The notes beneath the pieces were generated by a model that saw only the letters and a program-made list of their open reading frames with translations, was not told the DNA's origin and searched no databases. The translations under genes and the position numbers were made by a program. Below are positions 26,273-34,791 of a DNA stretch of 55,640 bases, one piece after another (position 1 is the first letter of the stretch; every line of letters starts with the position of its first letter). The stretch is from Pyrinomonadaceae bacterium (GTDB taxonomy: Bacteria; Acidobacteriota; Blastocatellia; Pyrinomonadales; Pyrinomonadaceae): the NCBI GenBank assembly GCA_030841105.1, contig JAVEDE010000014.1:1-55640 (forward strand). Reading direction: 5' to 3'.

Positions 26273-26355
26273 AATCGTGAATCGTAAATCGTGAATAGAC
26301 AAGAGACATGAGCAATTCCCTGTCTTCTTCTATTCACGATTTACGATTCACGATT
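26273..26355. repeat. Intergenic inverted repeat, family D (AATCGTGAATCGTAAATCGTG words)
   Basis: Two perfectly complementary 27-base arms (26273-26299 and 26329-26355) built from the 7-base word GAATCGT/AAATCGT, around a 29-base centre. It lies between ruvA and ruvB. The right arm ends 11 bases before the ruvB start codon. Confidence 0.9.
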
Positions 26356-26366
26356 CACTCGCTTTT

Positions 26367-27404
26367 ATGTCGGAAGAACTCGAACCAGCCAGCGTCCGCT
26401 TGTCCGCGCCGACGGACGAGGAGTCGCAGTTTGAGTTGTCGCTGCGCCCGGCGCGGCTCGCCGAGTACATCGGGCAGCGCAAGGCGACGGACAATTTGCG
26501 CATCTTCATCCGCGCGGCGACGATGCGGCGCGAGGCGCTCGATCACGTCCTCCTGACGGGGCCTCCCGGCTTGGGCAAGACGACGCTCGCCAACATCGTC
26601 GCCAACGAGATGGGCGCGGAACTGCGTTCGACCGCCGGCCCCGTCATTGAAAAGGCTGGCGACCTCGCCGCGCTCCTGACCAACTTGCAGGAAGGCGACG
26701 TGCTGTTCATAGACGAGATTCATCGTCTCAACCCCGCTATCGAAGAGGTGCTCTACCCGGCGATGGAGGACTACCAACTCGACATCATGATCGGGCAGGG
26801 CACGGCCGCACGCTCCATCAAACTCGACTTGCCGAAGTTTACTTTGGTCGGCGCGACCACGCGTGCCGGACTGATCACCGCCCCTTTGCGCGGTCGCTTC
26901 GGCATCGTCTTCCACCTAGACTTTTACAAGCACGACGAGTTGGAACTGATCGTGCGCCGCTCGGCGGAAATTCTCGGCACGGAGATTGACGAAGGCGGCG
27001 CGAAAGAGATCGCGCGGCGCGCGCGCGGCACTCCGCGCATCGCCAACCGACTGCTGCGCCGCGTGCGCGACTTCGCAGAGGTTGACTACGAGGGGCGCAT
27101 CACGCAGGAGGTCGCGCGCGACGCGCTCAACCGCATGGAAGTTGACACCTACGGGCTGGACGAAGTTGACCGCAAGTTGCTGCTCATGATCATCGAGAAG
27201 TTCAGCGGCGGCCCCGTCGGTCTCGGCACGATGTCCGCCGCGATTCACGAGGAGAAAGATTCCATCGAGGAGATCATCGAGCCTTACTTGATCCAGATCG
27301 GCTTCCTCAACCGCACCCCGCGCGGGCGCATGGCGACGCGCCTTGCCTACGAGCATTTCGGCCTGAGCCAGTTGCCCGCGACACCGGGGCTGTTCGGCGT
27401 CTAG
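26367..27404 (+). CDS. ruvB: Holliday junction branch migration ATPase RuvB
   Basis: RuvB is the hexameric AAA+ motor of branch migration. The 345-residue product has the family opening [19 protein letters not shown], Walker [10 protein letters not shown], Walker [10 protein letters not shown], sensor 1 [10 protein letters not shown], the Arg-finger region LRGRFG, and the winged-helix end [19 protein letters not shown]. Starts immediately after a repeat hairpin with no visible Shine-Dalgarno sequence. Confidence 0.98.
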   Translation: MSEELEPASVRLSAPTDEESQFELSLRPARLAEYIGQRKATDNLRIFIRAATMRREALDHVLLTGPPGLGKTTLANIVANEMGAELRSTAGPVIEKAGDLAALLTNLQEGDVLFIDEIHRLNPAIEEVLYPAMEDYQLDIMIGQGTAARSIKLDLPKFTLVGATTRAGLITAPLRGRFGIVFHLDFYKHDELELIVRRSAEILGTEIDEGGAKEIARRARGTPRIANRLLRRVRDFAEVDYEGRITQEVARDALNRMEVDTYGLDEVDRKLLLMIIEKFSGGPVGLGTMSAAIHEEKDSIEEIIEPYLIQIGFLNRTPRGRMATRLAYEHFGLSQLPATPGLFGV

Positions 27405-27426
27405 AGAGCGCGCGCAGAGTAGAGTT

Positions 27427-28377
27427 ATGTTGAAGCGGATACGCTCATTCACCCGCCACCAGTTCGGCGTGCGCAACGCCGCGCCGTGGCTGAGCATCTT
27501 CGGCCACTCGTTCCACCAGTTCCACGAAAACGATCTCTTCACACCCGCCGCTGCGATGAGCTACTTCGGGCTGCTCACGCTGTTCCCGATGCTCCTCGTG
27601 CTGCTCGCCCTGAGCAACTACTTCGACGTGGGCAGCGAGATGCTCACGCGCGCCGTCGAAGCCTATCCCGGCTCGCGCGATTTCCTGCGCACGACCGTGC
27701 GCTCTTTAGAGAACGTCGGCACGAGCGTGATCATCACCTGCATCATCGTCACGCTCTGGGCGGGTTCGTGGGTCTTCAACGTGATGGAGCGCGCCATCAA
27801 CCGCTTGTGGGGCACGAAGCCGCGCGCGTTTCTGCACGGGCGCGGACTCACCCTCGGCATGATGGGCGGCGTCGGCGTGCTGCTCATCGTCTCGATCATC
27901 ATCACCTACATGCTCGTCGCGCTCAGAGAGTTGGCCGAACGACTCCCCTTGCGCGTGCTGCAACGCGTGCCGATCCTGAGCTTGGTGGGCAACGCCTTCT
28001 GGCAAGTCATCTTCGCGCTCGTCAGTATCGCCGTCACGGTCGCGCTCTTCACGCTCGTCTATCGCTTCATGCCGAGCGGGCGCGTCAAACTGCGCGATTC
28101 GATCCCCGGCGCGGTCGTCGCCGGACTTCTGTGGGAGGCTGCGAAATTCATCTTCGCGTCGAGTTTGCATTACTTCCACTACGATCAAATTTACGGCTCG
28201 GTCGGCGCGGTCGTCGCCGTGCTCACTTGGAGCTACGTGTCGAGTTTGATTCTACTGTTCGGCGCGCAACTCTCCGTCGTCTTTCACCAGGAACATTCCG
28301 CCGCGCACGAGGAACTGGCGACCACCGTCCCGCCCGGCGACGCGCCGACGGAGACGCCCGCCGTACCGCAAGCATGA
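27427..28377 (+). CDS. YihY/BrkB-family membrane protein
   Basis: A 316-residue inner-membrane protein with about six membrane segments and the family signature DLFTPAAAMSYFGLLTLFPMLLVLLAL near residue 40, a WAGSWVFNVMERAINRLWG segment and the C-terminal SVGAVVAVLTWSYVSSLILLFGAQLSVVF. Members were once annotated as ribonuclease BN, which is not supported, and the function is unknown. It follows ruvB by 22 bases and is probably cotranscribed. The N-terminal 30 residues and the last 25 are polar and cytoplasmic. Confidence 0.9.
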   Translation: MLKRIRSFTRHQFGVRNAAPWLSIFGHSFHQFHENDLFTPAAAMSYFGLLTLFPMLLVLLALSNYFDVGSEMLTRAVEAYPGSRDFLRTTVRSLENVGTSVIITCIIVTLWAGSWVFNVMERAINRLWGTKPRAFLHGRGLTLGMMGGVGVLLIVSIIITYMLVALRELAERLPLRVLQRVPILSLVGNAFWQVIFALVSIAVTVALFTLVYRFMPSGRVKLRDSIPGAVVAGLLWEAAKFIFASSLHYFHYDQIYGSVGAVVAVLTWSYVSSLILLFGAQLSVVFHQEHSAAHEELATTVPPGDAPTETPAVPQA

Positions 28378-28518
28378 AGCAAGGGGAAGGGGGAAAAGGT
28401 TAAGGGCTAAGGGTAAAGAAAGAACGGACGGGAAGCATTAACCGCATCGCGACGAATGGAAAGCGTCAACCGGATCGCCGTCTCCCTTCCCCTTTAACCC
28501 TTAATCTTTCCCCTCTTT
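28378..28518. repeat. Intergenic inverted repeat, family E (AAGGGGAAGGGG words)
   Basis: The left arm is purine-rich (AAGGGGAAGGGGGAAAAGGTT, then AAGGGCTAAGGGTAAAG), the right arm pyrimidine-rich (CCCTTCCCCTTTAACCC, then TTAATCTTTCCCC). The two are complementary word by word around an about 60-base centre. It separates the YihY-family gene and queA, with the right arm ending a few bases before the queA start. Confidence 0.8.
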
Positions 28519-28524
28519 TTCGTC

Positions 28525-29586
28525 ATGTTGATTTCCGACTTCGACTACGAACTGCCCGAAGAGTTGATCGCGCAAGCCCCGCTCGCCGAGCGCGACGCCT
28601 CGCGGATGCTCGTGCTGGATCGCGCGCGCGCGTCTTGGCGCGACAGCGCCTTCGCGGAACTCCCCGCCGCCTTGCGCGAGGGCGATCAACTCGTCGTCAA
28701 CAACACGCGCGTCTTCCCTGCGCGTCTCGTCGGGCGGCGTGAACCCACGGGCGGCGCGGTCGAACTCTTTCTCATCAAGGAGCGCGCCCCGCGCGTGTGG
28801 GACGCGCTCGCACGCCCCGCCCGACGCCTCGCGCGCGGCCAGGCATTATCTTTCGGCGACGGACGACTGCGCGCGGAGATCGTTGAGGCGGGCGAAGCGG
28901 GACGCCGCACCGTCAGGTTCGACTGTGCGGGCGACTTCGACGCGCTGCTCGAAGAGTTTGGCCGCGTGCCGCTCCCGCCTTACATCAAACGCGCCTCCGA
29001 CGACGAGACGACGGGCGCGCGCCACGCCGAAGACCGCGAACGCTACCAGACGATCTACGCCGAACGTCGCGGCGCAATCGCCGCCCCGACCGCCGGACTC
29101 CACTTCACGCCCCGCGTCCTCGAACAACTCAAAGCGCGCGGCGTCAACGTCACCGAGATCACACTGCACGTCGGCTACGGCACGTTCGCGCCCGTTCGCG
29201 CAAGCGATCTCAGCGAGCACGCCGTCGCCGCCGAGCATTACGAGATCACGCCGGAGGCCGCCGCCACGCTCGACGAAGCGCGCGCGCGCGGCCAACGCAT
29301 CGTCGCCGTCGGCACGACCACCGTCCGCGCCCTCGAATCCGCCGCTGCTGCGAGAAGCGACGGAGGCCTCGCGCCCGGCGCGCGTTCCACCACGCTCACC
29401 ATTACGCCCGGCTACGAGTTCAAGTTTGTGGACGCGCTCGTCACCAACTTCCACCTCCCGCGCTCTTCCCTGCTCGTCCTCGTCGCCGCCTTCGCCGGGC
29501 GCGAACTCACGCTCGCAGCCTACCGCCACGCCGTCGCCGCCCGCTACCGCTTCTACAGCTACGGCGACTGCATGCTCATTCTTTAA
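28525..29586 (+). CDS. queA: S-adenosylmethionine:tRNA ribosyltransferase-isomerase QueA
   Basis: QueA moves the ribosyl part of SAM onto preQ1-modified tRNA, making epoxyqueuosine. The 353-residue product starts MLISDFDYELPEELIAQAPL and contains NNTRVFPARLVG, RYQTIYAERRGAIAAPTAGLHFT, TLHVGYGTFAPVR and VTNFHLPRSSLLVLVAAFAG, all family landmarks, ending YSYGDCMLIL. Full length. No preQ1 riboswitch was recognised upstream; the leader is the family E repeat. Confidence 0.97.
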   Translation: MLISDFDYELPEELIAQAPLAERDASRMLVLDRARASWRDSAFAELPAALREGDQLVVNNTRVFPARLVGRREPTGGAVELFLIKERAPRVWDALARPARRLARGQALSFGDGRLRAEIVEAGEAGRRTVRFDCAGDFDALLEEFGRVPLPPYIKRASDDETTGARHAEDRERYQTIYAERRGAIAAPTAGLHFTPRVLEQLKARGVNVTEITLHVGYGTFAPVRASDLSEHAVAAEHYEITPEAAATLDEARARGQRIVAVGTTTVRALESAAAARSDGGLAPGARSTTLTITPGYEFKFVDALVTNFHLPRSSLLVLVAAFAGRELTLAAYRHAVAARYRFYSYGDCMLIL

Positions 29587-29589
29587 GAA

Positions 29590-29738
29590 CAGTGACAAGT
29601 GCTTTTTAAGTGACGAGTGACAAGTGACGAGTGACAAGATAAAATCACGCTTGACGAGAGCGCGGCTCTAACTTGACGAGAGCGCGGTTCTAACCAGTCA
29701 CTCGCTCGTCACTTGTCACTCGTCACTCGTCACTGTTT
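29590..29738. repeat. Compound TGACRAG-word inverted repeat (family A) with internal direct repeat
   Basis: The left arm has TGACAAG words interrupted by TGCTTTTTAAG, the right arm four CTCGTCA/CTTGTCA words. The centre contains a 22-base direct duplication (CTTGACGAGAGCGCGGCTCT, followed by a copy differing by one base). It lies between queA and the GNAT gene, and ends five bases before the GNAT start. Confidence 0.8.
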
Positions 29739-29742
29739 CCTT

Positions 29743-30354
29743 ATGGCAGTACTGAAAAAAATTCGCTCGCGTCTCTTTTCGACGCCGGAGGAGGTGGCCG
29801 CAAACGGCGACGGGGAGACGCGCGCCGCCGGGGCAACGCCTGCGGCGGCCGGGGACGCGCCGGAAGCCACCGCCACTGTCGCCGCCCCCACGCTTCCCGA
29901 CGAGCGTTACGACATCCGCCCGCTCACCATCTCCCAACTCGACGAGTGCTGGCGACTCGATCAACGCTGCTTCGTGGATGGCGAAGCCTACAGCCGAGAC
30001 ACCTTCGAGTACCTGTTGACCTCGCCCGAATCGGTCGCCTACCGCGCCGTCACGCCCGACGGCCTGATGGTCGGCTTCATCGTCGGGCTGGTCGAACCGC
30101 AGAACACCGGCCACATCACGACGCTCGGCGTCGCCCCCGAACACCGCCGCCGCCGCATCGCCGAACAGATGCTCAACAAGGTGGAAGAGAATTTCCGCCG
30201 CCGCCACGTCCGCACCATCCGCCTCGAAGTCCGCTCCGTCAACAGCGGCGCGCAAATCCTCTACCGCAACCTCGGCTACACCGTCACCCAACGTCTCCCA
30301 CGCTACTACTCCAACGGCGGCGACGGCCTCCTCATGATCAAATCAATCGAATGA
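29743..30354 (+). CDS. GNAT-family N-acetyltransferase (RimI-like)
   Basis: A 203-residue protein: about 60 residues of Ala/Thr/Gly-rich linker, then a GNAT domain. The acetyl-CoA loop region reads TTLGVAPEHRRRRIAEQML (R/Q-x-x-G/A pattern with extra Arg), followed by RLEVRSVNSGAQILYRNLGYTVTQRLPRYY, which is close to RimI, the N-terminal acetyltransferase of ribosomal protein S18. The N-terminal extension is unusual for RimI (about 150 residues). Substrate uncertain. The start ATG at 29743 directly follows a repeat. Lies at the junction with the AT-richer accessory block. Confidence 0.85.
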   Translation: MAVLKKIRSRLFSTPEEVAANGDGETRAAGATPAAAGDAPEATATVAAPTLPDERYDIRPLTISQLDECWRLDQRCFVDGEAYSRDTFEYLLTSPESVAYRAVTPDGLMVGFIVGLVEPQNTGHITTLGVAPEHRRRRIAEQMLNKVEENFRRRHVRTIRLEVRSVNSGAQILYRNLGYTVTQRLPRYYSNGGDGLLMIKSIE

Positions 30355-30404
30355 AGGGCGCTACGAGCCTCAGTTATATTCCTACCTTAAACCTCATAAA
30401 CCAG

Positions 30405-33269
30405 ATGAAAAATTTCTTCATAAGCTATAACAAAGCTGATAAAAATTGGGCTGAGTGGATTGCCTGGACTTTGGAGGAGGCGGGTTTTTCAGTAGTTATT
30501 CAAGCATGGGATTTTCGCCCCGGCGGCAATTTCGTGCTTGAGATGGACGAAGCGGCAGCGGGCACTGAAAAGACAATTGCGGTTCTGTCAGAGGACTACC
30601 TCAAGGCCGCTTTCACACAGCCGGAGTGGGCAGCCGCATTCGCGCGTGACCCACAAGGCAAAGGAAGAATTTTAATTCCGATTCGAGTGAAAGAATGTAA
30701 ACCTGAAGGACTGCTTAAATCTACTATCTATATTGATCTTCTTGGTCACTCGGAAGAAGAAGCGCGTGAGGCAATCATGGACGGCCTTAAGGAACGCGGC
30801 AAACCGGATAAGCCTCCTACCTTTCCTACTAGCGAAGACGCGAATAAGATTAATGAAGATCGTGTGATTCCCCATGCTGTGGAATTTCCCGGAACGGCAG
30901 AGGATGGGCTCGGCGATTCCCCGAACTCTGAAACAATCTGGAATATACCGATGGGCATTCAGTTCTTCACTGGCCGTGAAGACGTATTGGAGCAGATACA
31001 CAAAGCCTTGATGACTCAGGGCACGGCCGCACTAAAACAGCGACAGGCAATTAGCGGACTTGGTGGCATTGGGAAGACGCAGACCGCTATTGAATACGCG
31101 CAACGCCACAAAGATCAATATAAGGCTGTCCTCTGGGCGGTCGCAGAATCGAGAGAACTGCTACTCTCTGATTTCGTCGGTATAGCGACTGCGCTAAATC
31201 TGCCTGAGAGGAATATTCAGGATCAAAGGCAGACGGTGCGCGCCGTTAAGAGATGGCTTGAAACTAATACTGAATGGCTGCTGATTCTCGATAATGCAGA
31301 CGAACCCGCGATCATCGAAGAGTTTCTACCCGAACAGGCCAAAGGGCATATTCTTCTTACCTCAAGAGCGCAGGTCTTCGACAGTATCGGCATTTTGAAT
31401 CCGATAGAGCTTGAGGAAATGACACCCGATGATGCCAAAGCTTTCCTTATAAAAAGAACCGGACGAGACGAGCATGAATCGGATGAGAGCAAGGCACTTG
31501 AAGAACTCGCCAAAGAACTCGACCACCTGCCATTAGCATTAGAGCAAGCAGGGGCATACATCAAGGAGCTTAGAAGCAGCTTTCAGGATTATCTTGCCAG
31601 CTATAAGCAGCGCGGGCTGGCGTTACTTGAAAAAGGTCACCCCACCGGCAAATATCCTAAATCTGTTAGGACTACATGGTCATTGAACTTCCAGCAGGTA
31701 GAACAATCATCTGTTGCGGCCTCTGACCTGTTGCGTGTCAGTGCCTTCCTAAATCCCGACAGAATTCCGAACGAACTTATTAGTGGTGGTGCTATAGAGC
31801 TTGGATTAGAGCTTTCGGTCGCACTAGCCCGTGTCGATACTGACCCAATTGTTCTAGATGAGGTGATGCAACCACTCATTCAGTATTCACTTATTCACCG
31901 CGACCGTAAGTCAAAAACATACGACATTCATCGCTTGGTGCAGGCCGTACTTAGAGATGGAATGGATGAGACAACGAGGCGTGCGTGGGTTGAACGCACA
32001 GTAAAGGCCACGGCGCGCGTTTTTCCCGATGTGGATTCTATTGATCTCTCACAATGGGACAGTATTGAACGCCTTCTACCACATGCCCAAGCCTGTGCTG
32101 ACCTTATACAAGCTAACAGTTTAGAACTTCTTGAAGCTGCACATTTGCTTAATTTAACAGGACGCTACGTACATTTACGTGGACGCTTACAAGCAGCGGA
32201 ATCGCTTTACGCTAAAGCATTAGCTATCAGAGAAACACTGCTAGGTTCTGAGCACCCAGACGTTGCTTCAAGTCTTCACAATCAGGCGTGGCTACTCTAC
32301 GATCAAGGCAAGTATGGAGAAGCTGAACCCATCTATGTTCGCGCGCTTACTATCAGAAAAGACATATTGGGTATTGAAAATACCCATGTAGCAGATACCC
32401 TTAATGAGTTGGGTAGTCTCTATCAACGTCAGGGCAAGTATTCCGAATCTGGATATGCCTTTCGTCAGGCGTTGAAGATTCGTGAGACACTGCTAGGACT
32501 AGATCATCCTGATGTCTCTGAAAGCCTTGGCGGTATAGCAGCCATATACATAGCACAAGGCAAAAACACAGAAGCTGAGGTACTCTTAAATCGAGCATTA
32601 AAAATTAATGAACAAGCTTTTGGGAGAGAGCATTTTCAAGTCGCCCCTATCCTTGGTTCCTTGGGTGTCATAAGCTTTAGGCATTCTAAATTAACTGAAG
32701 CAGAGGCATATCCCCTACGCGCTATAGCAATTTATGAAAAGATATTTGGAACAAGCTATCCGCCGTTGGCAAATGCGCTTAGGAATCTTGCAGATGTTTA
32801 TATTGAGCAGCGTAGATATGATGAATCAGAACAAGTCATCATACGTTCATTGGAAATTCTGAAAAGCGGATTAGGGGAAGACCACCCAGATACAGCCTTC
32901 TCTCTCAGAAGTCTTGCATACTTATATGAAATCCAGCATCGCTATATTGAAGCTGAGGAAGGTTACATTCGCGCGCTTCAAATTTGTGAAAACTCATTAG
33001 GTTTACACCACCCTAACGTAGGAATAATCTTGGCGAGTTTAGCCGCACTCTATCGAACTCAGCATAAATATATAAAAGGTGAATCACTTGCTCGCCGGGC
33101 ATTGATAATTCTGAAGACTGCTTTTGGAACAGAACATAATACTGTGGCGAATGCAATGTTCATTCATGCAACTTTACTGAAAGGCATGAATCGAAAGGGA
33201 GAGGCGCAAAGACTGGAAGCGCAAGCTAGAAAAATTCAGGCGAGGCTACAGAAAAAGTTAAAGAAGTAA
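30405..33269 (+). CDS. TIR / NB-ARC / TPR STAND protein (NLR-like)
   Basis: A 954-residue three-part protein. Residues 1-135 form a TIR domain (MKNFFISYNKADKNWAEWIAWTL, WDFRPGGNF, TIAVLSEDYLKAAF). TIR domains in bacterial defence usually degrade NAD or make signal nucleotides. Residues about 180-480 are an NB-ARC-type STAND NTPase: FFTGREDVL, Walker A GLGGIGKT (218-225), Walker B WLLILDNAD (291-299), LLTSR, and LPLALEQAGAYI. From about 560 to 930 run kinesin-light-chain-like TPRs of 42 residues (ALAIRETLLGSEHPDVA pattern). This is the layout of prokaryotic NLR relatives that sense an invader via repeats and trigger the TIR effector. The gene is clearly AT-richer than its neighbours, suggesting transfer. 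The frame is open upstream into the GNAT gene, but the TIR domain starts at this ATG. Confidence 0.9.
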   Translation: MKNFFISYNKADKNWAEWIAWTLEEAGFSVVIQAWDFRPGGNFVLEMDEAAAGTEKTIAVLSEDYLKAAFTQPEWAAAFARDPQGKGRILIPIRVKECKPEGLLKSTIYIDLLGHSEEEAREAIMDGLKERGKPDKPPTFPTSEDANKINEDRVIPHAVEFPGTAEDGLGDSPNSETIWNIPMGIQFFTGREDVLEQIHKALMTQGTAALKQRQAISGLGGIGKTQTAIEYAQRHKDQYKAVLWAVAESRELLLSDFVGIATALNLPERNIQDQRQTVRAVKRWLETNTEWLLILDNADEPAIIEEFLPEQAKGHILLTSRAQVFDSIGILNPIELEEMTPDDAKAFLIKRTGRDEHESDESKALEELAKELDHLPLALEQAGAYIKELRSSFQDYLASYKQRGLALLEKGHPTGKYPKSVRTTWSLNFQQVEQSSVAASDLLRVSAFLNPDRIPNELISGGAIELGLELSVALARVDTDPIVLDEVMQPLIQYSLIHRDRKSKTYDIHRLVQAVLRDGMDETTRRAWVERTVKATARVFPDVDSIDLSQWDSIERLLPHAQACADLIQANSLELLEAAHLLNLTGRYVHLRGRLQAAESLYAKALAIRETLLGSEHPDVASSLHNQAWLLYDQGKYGEAEPIYVRALTIRKDILGIENTHVADTLNELGSLYQRQGKYSESGYAFRQALKIRETLLGLDHPDVSESLGGIAAIYIAQGKNTEAEVLLNRALKINEQAFGREHFQVAPILGSLGVISFRHSKLTEAEAYPLRAIAIYEKIFGTSYPPLANALRNLADVYIEQRRYDESEQVIIRSLEILKSGLGEDHPDTAFSLRSLAYLYEIQHRYIEAEEGYIRALQICENSLGLHHPNVGIILASLAALYRTQHKYIKGESLARRALIILKTAFGTEHNTVANAMFIHATLLKGMNRKGEAQRLEAQARKIQARLQKKLKK

Positions 33270-33306
33270 TAGGCAGTTAGTTAATTGGCAGAGCGCCAAG
33301 AGTTAC

Positions 33307-33615
33307 CTACCGTATTGACTTCCGGCCTCTAGTTGAATCCTTGCGCCGGATGCCTTCATGCCTGACGTTGCCGGGTAGGTCGAGTTCGTCGTCAACGATG
33401 TCTTCCATGTGGACGCCTGCGACGCGGGCGTATTGCAGAAGTATCTGCAAGTACGGTTCGTTCTTTCCTAATTCGTATTTTGAAATCTCGTTGTATGCGA
33501 TGAGGTCTTCGACTCCGAGACGCCTGTGTAGCTCCTGTTGAGATAGTCCAAGTGTCAGCCGAATCTGCCGGAGTTTTTCGGCCAGCCGCGCGGGCTTCGG
33601 ACGCGGATGACCCAT
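33307..33615 (-). CDS. Xre-like helix-turn-helix protein, copy 2
   Basis: A 102-residue protein whose N-terminal 70 residues are a lambda-repressor-like HTH: LAEKLRQIRLTLGLSQQELHRRLGVEDL, ISKYELGKNEPYLQILLQYARVAGVHMEDIVDDELDLP. The C-terminal 30 residues are basic. It is a clear paralogue of the gene 6 bases upstream and shares the same start context (AACTCCTGATGGG), so the pair arose by tandem duplication. Convergent with the TIR/NB-ARC gene, ending 38 bases from it. Probably autoregulatory; its target is unknown. Confidence 0.85.
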   Translation of the reverse strand: MGHPRPKPARLAEKLRQIRLTLGLSQQELHRRLGVEDLIAYNEISKYELGKNEPYLQILLQYARVAGVHMEDIVDDELDLPGNVRHEGIRRKDSTRGRKSIR

Positions 33616-33621
33616 CAGGAG

Positions 33622-33954
33622 TTACCTCTTGATTGTTGAGTGCTTCGACTGACGGCGGGCGGCGTACTGCCGCTTAATTTCTTCATGCTTTGCCGTGTCA
33701 GGCAATTTCTCTGGTAAATCTAGGTCGTCATCCATGAGGACTTCCGCCGGGATGCCTGCGACGCGGGCATATTGCAGGAGAATCTTTAGCGGCGGCTCGC
33801 GCTTTCCCAATTCGTATTTTGAAAGTTCGTTGTACTCGATAAGGTCTTCGATGCCAAGACGCTTGTGAAGTTGTTGTTGAGACAGGCCGAGCGCGTTGCG
33901 AATCTGTAGGAGTTTTTCCGCAAGGCGTTCTGGCTTTGGCCGCGCGTTCCCCAT
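33622..33954 (-). CDS. Xre-like helix-turn-helix protein, copy 1
   Basis: A 110-residue HTH protein: MGNARPKPERLAEKLLQIRNALGLSQQQLHKRLG, then LSKYELGKREPPLKILLQYARVAGIPAEVLMDDDLDLPEKL and a basic C-terminus. About two thirds identical to copy 2. AGGAGG lies nine bases before the ATG at 33954; longer in-frame starts exist but lack similarity to the paralogue. A 16-bp palindrome overlapping a promoter-like site lies about 50 bases upstream. Similar single-domain regulators are scattered in relatives; a link with the adjacent TIR/NB-ARC gene is inference. Confidence 0.85.
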   Translation of the reverse strand: MGNARPKPERLAEKLLQIRNALGLSQQQLHKRLGIEDLIEYNELSKYELGKREPPLKILLQYARVAGIPAEVLMDDDLDLPEKLPDTAKHEEIKRQYAARRQSKHSTIKR

Positions 33955-33996
33955 CAGGAGTTTCCTCCTGACAGGATGTAGACTGCAAGGAATGGC

Positions 33997-34025
33997 TTGC
34001 ATGTATGGCCTACAGGCCATATAAT
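33997..34025. promoter_or_regulatory. Promoter-like element with 16-bp palindrome near the HTH pair
   Basis: ATGGCCT-AC-AGGCCAT (34005-34020) is a palindrome with 7-base arms. On the plus strand it sits between TTGCAT (33997) and a consensus TATAAT (34020-34025), with exact 17-base spacing. It is about 50 bases upstream of the HTH gene on the minus strand and 143 bases upstream of the receiver gene on the plus strand. It could be the operator of the HTH protein. Confidence 0.5.
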
Positions 34026-34167
34026 TTGACTGCGCTGCGAGTTCGCCGAGAGAGTTGGCCTTCCATCTCGCACGGCGATGCCCATCACTCGGTTGAGGTT
34101 GAGGGTGAGCTACGCATTAGCCGTCGCGGTTTCAAACACTGAACGCGCGCCATCTTAGCAGAACATC

Positions 34168-34623
34168 ATGCACATGGATATAGACGACCCTTGCCGCCGT
34201 TTGCCGCATTTGTGGGACGTTTCTCTGAGGCAGCCGATCATCCTCTACGTCGAACGCAATTCCACCCTCCGCCACTTCATGAGCGACATGTTCGATCTGG
34301 CAGGCTGGCACGCCCACCGCGCCTTCGACGTGCACTCCGCCGAGTCTTTGCTCCGCAGCACCCAACGCTTCTCCCTGCTCCTGACGGCCGACGAGTTGCC
34401 GCCACTCAACTTGCTGCCCGGTCGTTCGGGGTTGGAACTCGTCACACTCGCGCGTACGCTTCCGCACCGGAAGGAGTTGCCGATCCTCTTCTTCTCAATA
34501 GAAGACCGCGAGCGCGAGGCGAAGGCGGCGGGCGCGGACGCGTTCCTGCGCAAGCCGCACGACCTCTACCTGTTGTTGGACACCATCCGCGGGCTGCTCG
34601 CGGCGGGCGGCGAGAAACGGTAG
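34168..34623 (+). CDS. Response-regulator receiver-domain protein
   Basis: A 151-residue single receiver (CheY-like) domain. It has IILYVERNSTLRHFMSDMF at the first strand (only one acidic residue of the usual pair), LLLTADELPP with the likely phospho-Asp before LPP, GRSGLELV, LPILFFS (the conserved Ser/Thr), and FLRKPHD with the conserved Lys-Pro. There is no output domain and no kinase nearby, so it may be an orphan. A start two codons later (34174) is equally possible. An Asn/Leu/Pro insertion after the phospho-Asp lengthens that loop. Confidence 0.8.
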   Translation: MHMDIDDPCRRLPHLWDVSLRQPIILYVERNSTLRHFMSDMFDLAGWHAHRAFDVHSAESLLRSTQRFSLLLTADELPPLNLLPGRSGLELVTLARTLPHRKELPILFFSIEDREREAKAAGADAFLRKPHDLYLLLDTIRGLLAAGGEKR

Positions 34624-34791
34624 ACGTATTTTAAAGTGGCGCGCGTAACTTCCCTCACGGCGTCTCGAAGTTTCCGCTTTGACAGCCCGCGCGCGGGTGG
34701 CTTAGTATCTCGCGCGTCGCTTCCGACAGATGTCAACAGGCGCGCGGCTGCATCGCCTGAGTCAACTCACACCACGCAAGGAATTTTCAAC

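Noticed and set aside
28378..28524. preQ1 riboswitch upstream of queA
   Set aside because: The leader is a purine/pyrimidine word repeat, without preQ1 aptamer features.
29946..30404. N-terminal extension of the TIR/NB-ARC frame into the GNAT gene
   Set aside because: The upstream codons are a shifted reading of the acetyltransferase; the TIR domain begins right at the ATG at 30405.
33297..34020. Toxin-antitoxin pair made of the two small HTH genes
   Set aside because: Both products are paralogous DNA-binding proteins; neither looks like a toxin.
34130..34700. Two-component system
   Set aside because: Only a receiver domain is present; no histidine kinase is found in the window.
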